DNA of 5,652 nucleotides, taken from contig SFIY01000041.1 in NCBI GenBank assembly GCA_004555205.1, forward strand, positions 1 through 5,652. The letters are read 5' to 3'. The position numbers and the translations under genes are program-made. The notes beneath the pieces are model-generated. The model saw only the letters and a list, made by a program, of their open reading frames with translations, searched no databases and was not told the origin of the DNA. This DNA is from Clostridiales bacterium (lineage in GTDB: Bacteria; Bacillota; Clostridia; Oscillospirales; Oscillospiraceae). This document shows positions 1 through 5,652 of the stretch, in pieces (positions within the stretch are counted from its first letter, which is position 1; the number at the start of each line of letters is the position of its first letter).

Positions 1-776
1 TCCGGCAAAATACGGACTTCCAGCCCGGTAATGTAGTTTTCCGGATGGCCTTCACAGCATTGATCGACGATATTCGGCGTGATCACGCAGTCATCCACGC
101 GCAGCTCCCGGCGGCTCGCTTCCTCGAAAAGACGATCAATGGAGTCCTGAATCGAGAGATACGGTCCGTAATGATATCCGCAGAGATACTCGCCCGCAGG
201 AATATAGGAGAGAGTCTGCTCCGCCATCAGCTCGGGGAAATGGTATTCCTGCACGGGGGTGTCTTCGTAAAGCAGAGCGCCGAACCATTTGCGCTCACCG
301 CGGTAAAAGCCGACGGTAGGATAAAAGTAAAAAAGCTCATGCGTGAAGAGATTGATCTCATCGCCAATGTGCAGAAAGGCGCGGCGCGGAAACGTCCGGA
401 CGGAAAACTTTCCTCTCTGGCTGGAGGATTGCTCCCGGTCGATGAATTCCACTTTTTGTTGGATGATCTGAATGGTAGCGTTCAGCTCGTCGCATTGGCG
501 GCGAAGTTTTTCCGCCTGCTCAGAGAGCATTTCAAGATTGTCCCGCAGCGCGTTGTTATGGAGAAAATCCCGTATCTGGGCGAGCGGGTATCCAAGGCGG
601 CGCAGATATCGTATGGTGGCGAGCGGATAGACCTGGTCAAAGTGATAAAACCGGCGGCTGTTTTCGCTGTTGCGTACCTGCGGGACAAGAAGCCCTTTTG
701 CGTCATAGTGGCGGAGGAGCTGCACATCCATGTCGAAAATTTTTGCAAGCTCGCCGATCGACAAAAATTCTTTCAT
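1..776 (-). CDS. MerR-family regulator, BmrR-like, with GyrI-like effector-binding domain (3' end cut by window edge)
   Basis: The open frame runs leftward from an ATG at 776-774 for 258 codons to the window edge without a stop. GGGAGG (781-786 on this strand) lies 4 bases before the start. Residues 6-32 form the MerR helix-turn-helix (SIGELAKIF, then LLRHYDAKGLLVP, matching the family's LRYYDxxGLL), and the wing is near residues 36-45 (NSENSRRFYHF). Residues about 80-118 look like the long dimerisation helix (EQAEKLRRQCDELN, then IQQKVEFIDRE). Residues about 135-258 look like a GyrI-like ligand-binding domain: YIPAGEYLCGYHYGPY (191-206) matches the family's PAGxYAxxxxxGPY block. The last residues, NYITGLEVRIL (247-257), resemble the closing strand of BmrR, so only a few codons are probably missing. 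It is divergent from the purine operon, and the MerR-type operator lies between them. It is therefore inferred to be that operon's ligand-responsive activator; the ligand is unknown. MerR family assignment is secure; BmrR-like is likely. Confidence 0.93.
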   Translation of the reverse strand, partial: MKEFLSIGELAKIFDMDVQLLRHYDAKGLLVPQVRNSENSRRFYHFDQVYPLATIRYLRRLGYPLAQIRDFLHNNALRDNLEMLSEQAEKLRRQCDELNATIQIIQQKVEFIDREQSSSQRGKFSVRTFPRRAFLHIGDEINLFTHELFYFYPTVGFYRGERKWFGALLYEDTPVQEYHFPELMAEQTLSYIPAGEYLCGYHYGPYLSIQDSIDRLFEEASRRELRVDDCVITPNIVDQCCEGHPENYITGLEVRILP

Positions 777-859
777 AAAACCTCCCAAGTTTTCTCCGGC
801 ACTGTCGATTGGTTTTGTAGGAACATCAGAAAAGCTCCGGAAACAGAAAAAAAGACTTG

Positions 860-880
860 AACCTAAAACCATTATAGGTT
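860..880. promoter_or_regulatory. Operator dyad for the MerR-family regulator
   Basis: AACCTA (860-865) and TAGGTT (875-880) form a perfect 6-base inverted repeat around a 9-base centre. Two further symmetric A/T pairs occur inside the centre (867/873 and 868/872). The 21-base dyad sits between the -35 and -10 boxes, where MerR-family dimers bind. It lies about 84 bases upstream of the regulator's own start codon and 55 bases before the first operon gene, so one site could control both directions. Confidence 0.78.
871..876 (-). promoter_or_regulatory. Probable -10 box for the regulator gene
   Basis: Read on the minus strand this is a perfect TATAAT. It would start transcription of the regulator about 90 bases before its ATG at 776. 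No good -35 hexamer is visible 16-18 bases upstream (AATGAT at 17 bases is a poor match), so the promoter would be weak or helped by another factor. The box overlaps the operator dyad, which suggests that the regulator controls its own synthesis. Confidence 0.45.
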
Positions 881-934
881 GTAGCGTGAGCATATCATTT
901 TTCTGCGATCGAATCAAGTTAATGGAGGAAGAAC

Positions 935-2296
935 ATGCAAACTTTTTTGAAGAACGGCTATATCGTCTCCATGGATCAAAACGACACCGTGTTTGACGGC
1001 GGCGGGGTGCTCGTGGAAAACGACCGCATCACGGCGGTCGGCCGGGTCGATCCGGCGAAGATCTCGCCCGACGCGGAGGTCATCGACCTGCACGGAAAAT
1101 ATGTTCTGCCCGGATTTGTGAATACCCACGTCCACACCTCGCAGCAGATATCCCGCGGTGTCGGCGACGACGTGGATTTTATCTGCTGGCTGCACGAGAG
1201 AATGTGGCCCTTTGAGAGCAATATGACGGAGGAGGATTCCTACGTTTCCACACTCATGACGAGCCTGGAGCTGATCCGCTCGGGCGTAACGTCGTTTGCC
1301 GAGCCGGGCGGTCAGTTCGTCTCCGGCATGGCGCGGGCCACGGAGCAGTCCGGCCTGCGCGGAAAGCTCGCCAAGTCGGTGATGGACTGCGGTGAAGGCC
1401 TCCCGCCGATCTGGCAGCGCACGATGGAGCAGGAGCTTGAGCAGCAGGTCGCGGATATCGAAAAATATCACAATACCGCTGATGGGCGCGTGCAGGTCTG
1501 GTTTGGCCTGCGGACGATATTCAACAACACCGATGAGCTTTGCGTCCGCACAAAAGAGCTTGCCGACAAGTACGGCGTCGGCATTCACATGCACGTGGCG
1601 GAAGCAAAGGAAGAAAAGGAATACACCTATGCGCGCTGGGGCGAGGGGACGGTAAAGCACCTCGAACGGCTCGGTGTGCTGGATAAAAATCTCCTGGCGG
1701 TACACACGGTCTGGCTGACCGATGAAGAGCTGGAGCTCTTCCAAAAGCGGGAAGTGAAGATCTCGCACAATCCCGCGTCGGCCATGCGGGTGCTGGGTTT
1801 TGCCCGCGTTCCGAAAATGCTGCAGATGGGACTGATGCCGTCCATCGGCACAGACGGCGCTTCGTCCTCCAATCACATGGACATGGTGGATGAAATGTGG
1901 CTCACCAGCCTTATTCATAAGGGGTGGCGGCTCGATCCGACGGTGGTCCCGTCACAGGATATCCTGCGCATGGCGACAAAGTGGGGCGCGCGTGCGCTTC
2001 TCGATGAAAATCTGTATGGCAGTCTGGAAGCCGGAAAAAAGGCCGATTTGATCGTTATTGATCCGCACGGCCCATCCATGATGCCGGTCAACGATAAAAT
2101 TGCCGCGCTGGTCACGGCGATGCATTCGGCCAATATCGAATCCACAATGTGCGACGGCAAGTGGCTCATGCGTGAAAGAAAAATCCTGACGCTTGATGAG
2201 GAGGCAATTTTGAAAGAGGCTTGTGAACGGGCCGCAGCCATTTATAAGCGTGCGGGCATCGTTCTGCCGGACCGTTTTCCGGTCGTAAAAGTCTAA
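935..2296 (+). CDS. ATZ/TRZ-type amidohydrolase (heterocycle or purine deaminase; substrate unresolved)
   Basis: This 453-residue cytosolic metalloenzyme belongs to the amidohydrolase superfamily's ATZ/TRZ, SAH/MTA deaminase and SsnA-like branch, and its length is normal for that branch. The visible active-site set is: PGFVNTHVH with metal ligands H65 and H67; HMHVAE with metal ligand H220 and catalytic E223; AVH at H257; SHNP at 278-281; and IGTDGASS with D307. The first ~55 residues and the C-terminal part (about 365-440, GSLEAGKKADLIVID) form the usual composite beta-sandwich. GGAGG at 924-928, six bases before the ATG, fixes the start. It is the first gene after the MerR-type promoter, 75 bases ahead of an adenine deaminase-family gene. 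Family members hydrolyse amino groups from triazines, guanine or 8-oxoguanine, pterins, SAH or methylthioadenosine. A guanine- or purine-type substrate fits the neighbours, but this is inference. The protein lacks the specific look of classical E. coli-type guanine deaminase, so no gene symbol is given. Confidence 0.9.
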   Translation: MQTFLKNGYIVSMDQNDTVFDGGGVLVENDRITAVGRVDPAKISPDAEVIDLHGKYVLPGFVNTHVHTSQQISRGVGDDVDFICWLHERMWPFESNMTEEDSYVSTLMTSLELIRSGVTSFAEPGGQFVSGMARATEQSGLRGKLAKSVMDCGEGLPPIWQRTMEQELEQQVADIEKYHNTADGRVQVWFGLRTIFNNTDELCVRTKELADKYGVGIHMHVAEAKEEKEYTYARWGEGTVKHLERLGVLDKNLLAVHTVWLTDEELELFQKREVKISHNPASAMRVLGFARVPKMLQMGLMPSIGTDGASSSNHMDMVDEMWLTSLIHKGWRLDPTVVPSQDILRMATKWGARALLDENLYGSLEAGKKADLIVIDPHGPSMMPVNDKIAALVTAMHSANIESTMCDGKWLMRERKILTLDEEAILKEACERAAAIYKRAGIVLPDRFPVVKV

Positions 2297-2360
2297 ACTG
2301 GTTTTCTGCGGTATACCGTGCCGCCGGAAATAAAACGGGTCAACAAAATACAAAAAATTT

Positions 2361-2365
2361 GGAGG
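2361..2365 (+). promoter_or_regulatory. Ribosome binding site that fixes the adenine deaminase-like start
   Basis: GGAGG lies six bases before the ATG at 2372. The same frame is open upstream to an ATG at 2318, but that codon has no purine-rich site in front of it. The intervening 18 residues (MPPEIKRVNKIQ...) do not resemble the N terminus of the family. The 2372 start gives a 588-residue protein, the usual family length. Confidence 0.88.
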
Positions 2366-2371
2366 TACAGC

Positions 2372-4138
2372 ATGAATCTGAAACTACTGTCTGTCGCCAA
2401 AGGCGAAACCCCGGCCGATCTCGTCATTCGGAACGGAAAGATCGTCAACGTTTACTCCGGTGAGATCTACGAGGGCGGCGTGGCCGTCTGCGGCGATACG
2501 ATCGCGGCCGTCGGCGATGTTGATTACTGCGTTGGCGAGAACACCCGCGTTGTGGATGCGGAAGGAAAGTACCTGACTCCGGGATTCCTGGACGGACATA
2601 TCCATCCGGAAAGCTCCTCTCTGGCAATTCGGCCCTTTGCGGAAGCGGTTCTCTCTCACGGCACCACGGGCATCATGACCGACCTCCACGAGGTAGGCGT
2701 TGTTTCCGGTCTGGAAGGCATCGAAGCGATCCTGAAGGAAGCGGAAACGACCGACCTCAAGCTCTATTTTGTTGTTCCTTCCCATGTCCCGTTTTCCCCC
2801 AATCTCGAAACGAGCGGAGGACGCTTCAATCCGGAGATCATCCGCCGCGCGCTTCGCCGTCCGGACGCCGTCGGCCTGTCGGAATGTGTCGGCCCCTATA
2901 TTATGGCGGGCTTCCCCGACCTGCTCGAGTCGTGTGACGACACGCTCTCCATGCCCGGAAAAACGCTGCAGGGCCATCTTCCGGATATGTACGGCCCGGC
3001 CATGAGCGCATGCGTGGCGGCCGGCGTTTCCACCGACCATGAAGGGTTCTGCGAGAAAGACGTTTTTGAGCGTCTTCGCAACGGCTGCCATCTCATGATG
3101 CGCGAGGGCAGCGCCGCCCGCAACATGCCGGTGCTTCTCAAGACCGTGATGGAAAATCATCTGGACACCGCCATGGTCAGCATTGTCACCGACGACCTCC
3201 ATACCGTCGATCTGCAGCAGCGCGGCCATCTGGACGATGCGCTCCGCACGGCGCTCGGCATGGGGCTGGATTTCGTAAAAGCCATTCAGATGGTCACGGT
3301 CAACTGTGCCCGCGCGTTCCATCTTGACCGTGAGATCGGAGGTCTCGCTCCCGGCCGCCGCGCGGATATCAACATCACCACCGGAGCGGAAGATTTCCGC
3401 GTGCTGACCACGTTTGCCGGCGGCCGCCAGATCACCGATAACGGCAAGCTGCTCGTGCATTATGAAACCGCGCAGCACGATCCCTGCGTGCTGAATACCG
3501 TTCACCTGAGCCAGCCGGTTACCGCTGACAGCTTCAAGACCCGCGTGTCGACCAAGGCGACGAAGGTCAAGGCGCTTGTAATGGACACGCTGTCCTACAT
3601 CCCCTTTACGAGCCGCCGCGACGTAGAGCTTCCGGTCGTGGACGGTGTGGTGCAGTGCGACGTGGAGCAGGACGTGCTGTATATTGCGCAGGTCGAGCGC
3701 CACGGAAAAAACGGCAACATCGGCAAGGCGTTCATGGGCGGATTCCGCATCCGCGGCGGCGCAATGGCCTCCTCCGTCGGCCACGATAACCACAACATCA
3801 TCGTCCTGGGCGACAGCTTTGAGGATATGGCTCTGGCGGTAAACCGCTGCGCCGAGCTCGGCGGCGGCCAGGTCATCGTCCGCAACGGCGAGATCGCGGC
3901 GGAAGTCGCGTATCCCGTCTGCGGCCTGCTGAGCGATCTTTCGCTCGACGAGCTGGCGGATAAGAAAGAGGAGCTGAACCGCGTTGCCCATGAAATGGGA
4001 ACAGAGATCGCTATTCCGTTCATGTTCCTGAGCTTCATCTGCCTTGCGGCGATTCCCGCATATGCCATTACCGACTGCGGCTTTATCGACGTGGTAAAGC
4101 AGCAGGTCGTTGATCCGATCCTCGAGGTCGTGGAGTAA
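2372..4138 (+). CDS. ade: Adenine deaminase family protein (adenine aminohydrolase)
   Basis: Adenine deaminase converts adenine to hypoxanthine and ammonia, using a divalent-metal centre in the cytosol. The 588-residue length matches bacterial Ade proteins. Visible motifs are: PGFLDGHIHPESS with H76 and H78; TDLHEVG with H106 and bridging-type E107; PSHVP followed by ETSGG (136-150); GH at 201-202; STDHEG with H223; MMREGSAARN (242-251); TDDLH (273-277); and LAPGRRADI (325-333). The C-terminal Ade domain is also present: GGFRIRGGAMASSVGHDNHN (456-475), then GLLSDLS (518-524) and PFMFLSF (549-555). Several blocks depart from the usual Ade consensus; for example TDDLHTVDL replaces the common TDDRHPDDL, and LSECVGPYIM stands where LxEVMNFPGV is usual. 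It may therefore be a YerA-like or otherwise specialised branch with a related substrate. It is the second gene of the operon, 37 bases before the permease. Family assignment is firm; substrate adenine is likely but not proven. Confidence 0.9.
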   Translation: MNLKLLSVAKGETPADLVIRNGKIVNVYSGEIYEGGVAVCGDTIAAVGDVDYCVGENTRVVDAEGKYLTPGFLDGHIHPESSSLAIRPFAEAVLSHGTTGIMTDLHEVGVVSGLEGIEAILKEAETTDLKLYFVVPSHVPFSPNLETSGGRFNPEIIRRALRRPDAVGLSECVGPYIMAGFPDLLESCDDTLSMPGKTLQGHLPDMYGPAMSACVAAGVSTDHEGFCEKDVFERLRNGCHLMMREGSAARNMPVLLKTVMENHLDTAMVSIVTDDLHTVDLQQRGHLDDALRTALGMGLDFVKAIQMVTVNCARAFHLDREIGGLAPGRRADINITTGAEDFRVLTTFAGGRQITDNGKLLVHYETAQHDPCVLNTVHLSQPVTADSFKTRVSTKATKVKALVMDTLSYIPFTSRRDVELPVVDGVVQCDVEQDVLYIAQVERHGKNGNIGKAFMGGFRIRGGAMASSVGHDNHNIIVLGDSFEDMALAVNRCAELGGGQVIVRNGEIAAEVAYPVCGLLSDLSLDELADKKEELNRVAHEMGTEIAIPFMFLSFICLAAIPAYAITDCGFIDVVKQQVVDPILEVVE

Positions 4139-4175
4139 GAGAAACAGAAAAACCAGCGAATAAAAGGGAGAAAAC

Positions 4176-5504
4176 ATGAAAAAAGACTTCTTCAGACTTC
4201 AGGAACACGGCACCACGGCGAAGCGCGAGGTGCTTGCGGGCATCACGACGTTTATGACCATGGCCTATGTGCTGGCAGTGCAGCCGGCGGCCATCTGCGG
4301 CTTCGGCCCCGATCCGGTGTTCACGGACGTGAACGGCCTTGTCATCAGCAAATCTGCGCTGCTTGTCATGTGCGCGCTCGTCAGCGGAGCGATTACCCTC
4401 TTTATGGGGCTTTATGCAAATCTTCCGCTTGCCCTTTCCACGGCGATGGGCACCAACTTCATTCTCGGCGGTCTCGTAAACAGCGGCGCGTTTTCCTTCG
4501 GCTGGGCCATGGCGCTTCTTCTCTGCTCGGGCATACTGTTTATTCTGGTGACGGTGCTCGGCGTTCGGAAAATGGTTGTCGATCTTCTGCCGAAGAATCT
4601 GAAGATCGCCATTCCGACGGCGGTCGGCTTCTTCATTGCGTACCTCGGCTTTAAGAACACCGGTCTGGCTGTTTTTTCAAACGGTCTGGCGCTCGGAGAT
4701 TTCTCTCAGCCTACGGTCCTCCTTGCGCTGATCACTATGGTCGTCATGGGCGTTCTTACGGCGTACAAGGTCCGCGGCGCCATCCTCATCGGCATAGTCG
4801 TCGGCACGGTCATCAGCATTCCCATGGGCGTTTCCACGCTGCCGGCGTCGGTTTTCTCCCTGCCGGATGTGAGCGAGCTCGGGAACCTCTTCCTGTGCTA
4901 TGATTTCAAATCCCTTCTCGCAGACATTCCCGGCGCTCTCGTCTGGATCTTCATTCTGTTCACCAGCGACTTCTTCGCCACCTTCGGCGCTTTGATCGCC
5001 GTGGGAGCGCAGACGAATATGCTTGACGAGGAAGGAAACTTCCCCCACATTGAAAAGCCGTTCCTCGTCGATGCCGTCGGCACAGTCGTCGGCTCTGCGA
5101 CCGGCTGCACGACGATCTCCACGTTCATTGAATCCACCATCGGCGTGGAGGCGGGCGGCCGTACCGGTCTTACGGCGGTTGTCACGAGCATTCTGTTCTT
5201 CGTCTGCGTTTTCCTCTCGCCCCTTTTCCTCATGATCCCCACCTCCGTCACGGGCGTTGCTCTGATCTTTGTCGGATTCTCCATGCTCTCCGGGTTTACC
5301 AAGCTGGATTTCTCCGACTTCAAAAGCTGCTTTGGCCCGTTCGTCATGATCATGTTCGGCACCTTCACCGGCGATATCGCCGCGTCGATCTGCCTCGGCG
5401 TTCTGACCGACGTGCTCATCAAGGTCGTGACCGGCGATGCGAAAAAGGTCCACCCGGTGCTCTATGTGCTTTGCATCCCCCTCGTTCTTTATTTTATAGT
5501 GTAA
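4176..5504 (+). CDS. NCS2-family nucleobase permease, AzgA/PbuG (guanine/hypoxanthine)-like
   Basis: This 442-residue polytopic membrane protein has the length and segment pattern of AzgA-type NCS2 transporters (14-helix UraA fold, proton-coupled uptake of purine bases). It opens with HGTTAKREVLAGITTFMTMAYVL, the family's N-terminal signature around helix 1 (residues 11-33). LFMGLYANLPLALSTAMGTN (75-94) carries the conserved N94. Hydrophobic stretches follow at about 108-129, 145-160, 180-197, 201-217, 250-276, 331-353, 356-374, 386-409 and 428-442. TSDFFATFGALIAV (263-276) and TTISTFIESTIGVEAGGRTG (312-331, with E319) are the substrate-pocket regions. Two pocket motifs differ from the common AzgA forms, so specificity may be altered. 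GGGAG at 4166-4170, five bases before the ATG, fixes the start. As the last operon gene after two deaminases, it probably imports their substrate; which base is unknown. Confidence 0.92.
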   Translation: MKKDFFRLQEHGTTAKREVLAGITTFMTMAYVLAVQPAAICGFGPDPVFTDVNGLVISKSALLVMCALVSGAITLFMGLYANLPLALSTAMGTNFILGGLVNSGAFSFGWAMALLLCSGILFILVTVLGVRKMVVDLLPKNLKIAIPTAVGFFIAYLGFKNTGLAVFSNGLALGDFSQPTVLLALITMVVMGVLTAYKVRGAILIGIVVGTVISIPMGVSTLPASVFSLPDVSELGNLFLCYDFKSLLADIPGALVWIFILFTSDFFATFGALIAVGAQTNMLDEEGNFPHIEKPFLVDAVGTVVGSATGCTTISTFIESTIGVEAGGRTGLTAVVTSILFFVCVFLSPLFLMIPTSVTGVALIFVGFSMLSGFTKLDFSDFKSCFGPFVMIMFGTFTGDIAASICLGVLTDVLIKVVTGDAKKVHPVLYVLCIPLVLYFIV

Positions 5505-5516
5505 CGGGTTTTGCTG

Positions 5517-5553
5517 AAAAAGGCTCTCAGATCTGTGATCTGAGAGCCTTTTT
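5517..5553 (+). terminator. Intrinsic terminator of the purine operon
   Basis: GGCTCTCAGAT (5522-5532) pairs perfectly with ATCTGAGAGCC (5538-5548) around a CTGTG loop. AAAAA (5517-5521) precedes it and TTTTT (5549-5553) follows, giving a 16-base-pair symmetric hairpin with a U-rich tail 12 bases after the permease stop. Because it is flanked by A and T runs on opposite sides, it could also stop transcription arriving from the right. Confidence 0.93.
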
Positions 5554-5555
5554 CT

Positions 5556-5587
5556 GGGCTTGTCAAAAAAGTGTTTTTGACAAGCCC
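5556..5587. repeat. Perfect 14-bp inverted repeat with AGTG loop after the terminator
   Basis: GGGCTTGTCAAAAA (5556-5569) is the exact reverse complement of TTTTTGACAAGCCC (5574-5587), with a 4-base loop. It begins three bases after the operon terminator. The transcript could form a hairpin, but no T-run follows the stem, so it is not a standard terminator reading right. It may be a second termination or RNA-stability element, or the edge of a dispersed repeat. Confidence 0.85.
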
Positions 5588-5622
5588 TCAAACGAAACCC
5601 ACTTCGTTGGGCTTTCGTTTGA
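5588..5622. repeat. Third inverted repeat, abutting the second
   Basis: TCAAACGAAA (5588-5597) pairs with TTTCGTTTGA (5613-5622). Inside it CCCA (5598-5601) pairs with TGGG (5608-5611), with one bulged C at 5612 and a small loop containing TTCG. It starts at the base after the preceding hairpin. Function is unknown; the sequence type resembles repeated intergenic hairpin elements. Confidence 0.75.
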
Positions 5623-5626
5623 AAAG

Positions 5627-5644
5627 GCTGCGGCTCGCGGCAGC
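5627..5644. repeat. Short GC-rich inverted repeat near the right window edge
   Basis: GCTGC (5627-5631) pairs with GCAGC (5640-5644) around eight bases. On its own it could be chance. It is listed because it continues the run of back-to-back inverted repeats begun at 5517. No gene is visible between 5505 and the window end. Confidence 0.4.
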
Positions 5645-5652
5645 GCACGCAT

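Larger units (their letters stand above)
857..887 (+). promoter_or_regulatory. MerR-type promoter of the purine deaminase operon (-35 TTGAAC, 19-base spacer, -10 TAGCGT)
   Basis: TTGAAC (857-862) and TAGCGT (882-887) are separated by exactly 19 bases (863-881). This over-long spacer is the hallmark of promoters activated by MerR-family proteins, which untwist the spacer DNA so that sigma-70/sigma-A polymerase can contact both boxes. Transcription would start near 893-895, leaving a leader of about 40 bases before the ATG at 935. The box positions are seen directly; activation by the divergent regulator is inferred from the family mechanism and gene arrangement. Confidence 0.8.

Noticed and set aside
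840..851. GAAACAGAAAAA repeated at 4141-4152
   Set aside because: It is a short A-rich match in two intergenic stretches with no symmetry or shared context; chance is enough to explain it.
45..860. 271-codon plus-strand open frame opposite the MerR gene
   Set aside because: The minus strand encodes a clear MerR helix-turn-helix and effector domain with a ribosome binding site. The plus-strand frame would also run across the divergent promoter region.
777..934. Possible purine riboswitch in the leader of the operon
   Set aside because: The leader after the predicted start site is only about 40 bases and shows no purine aptamer core or three-way junction.
914..1918. 334-codon minus-strand open frame opposite the first deaminase
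   Set aside because: It is antisense to a gene with complete catalytic motifs, has no recognisable protein family features, and would overlap the operon's leader.
2318..2371. Earlier in-frame ATG that would extend the adenine deaminase-like protein by 18 residues
   Set aside because: It has no ribosome binding site, and the ATG at 2372 has GGAGG at ideal spacing and gives the family's normal length.
4010..4072. Hydrophobic stretch near the C terminus of the adenine deaminase-like protein that could be read as a membrane segment
   Set aside because: The PFMFLSF...IP block is a standard part of the soluble Ade C-terminal domain.
2384..4177. 597-codon open frame on the minus strand covering nearly all of the adenine deaminase-like gene
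   Set aside because: It mirrors the codon bias of a GC-rich gene. Its translation shows no recognisable domain, while the plus strand has full Ade motifs and a good ribosome binding site.
4677..5648. 323-codon minus-strand open frame opposite the permease
   Set aside because: The translation is charged and low in complexity, as expected for the complement of a membrane-protein gene, and it runs through the terminator hairpins.

Overview
This window looks like chromosomal DNA from a moderately GC-rich member of the Clostridia; Oscillospirales-type gut anaerobes would fit. The suggestion rests on strong GGAGG-type ribosome binding sites 4-6 bases before each start, short intergenic gaps, a BmrR-like MerR regulator, an A-flanked/T-tailed intrinsic terminator, and the protein types present. 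Genus cannot be told from the sequence alone.

Layout. Positions 1-776 hold the minus-strand gene of a MerR-family regulator with a C-terminal GyrI-like effector-binding domain. It is cut by the left window edge, probably only a few codons before its end. Positions 777-934 are a divergent control region. Reading right, it contains a textbook MerR-type promoter: TTGAAC, a 19-base spacer, then TAGCGT, with an AACCTA-N9-TAGGTT dyad lying in the spacer. On the opposite strand, inside the same dyad, is a TATAAT box that probably serves the regulator gene. Rightward from 935 come three closely spaced genes: an ATZ/TRZ-type amidohydrolase/aminohydrolase (935-2296), an adenine deaminase-family protein (2372-4138) and an NCS2/AzgA-type purine permease (4176-5504). 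A strong intrinsic terminator follows at 5517-5553. Beyond it, 5556-5644 is a run of further inverted repeats with no gene, which resembles a repeated intergenic element.

How the genes work together (inference). The permease would import a nucleobase or related heterocycle. The two metal-dependent deaminases would strip exocyclic amino groups, releasing ammonia and giving oxopurines (for example adenine to hypoxanthine). The MerR protein would sense a ligand and switch on the operon by realigning the 19-base-spaced promoter. Regulation of purine deamination by a BmrR-like MerR protein, rather than by a purine riboswitch or by PurR/PucR-type proteins, is the most distinctive point here. The exact substrates of the first deaminase and of the permease are not settled by the sequence, and both the Ade-like protein and the permease differ from their families' usual forms at recognisable motifs.
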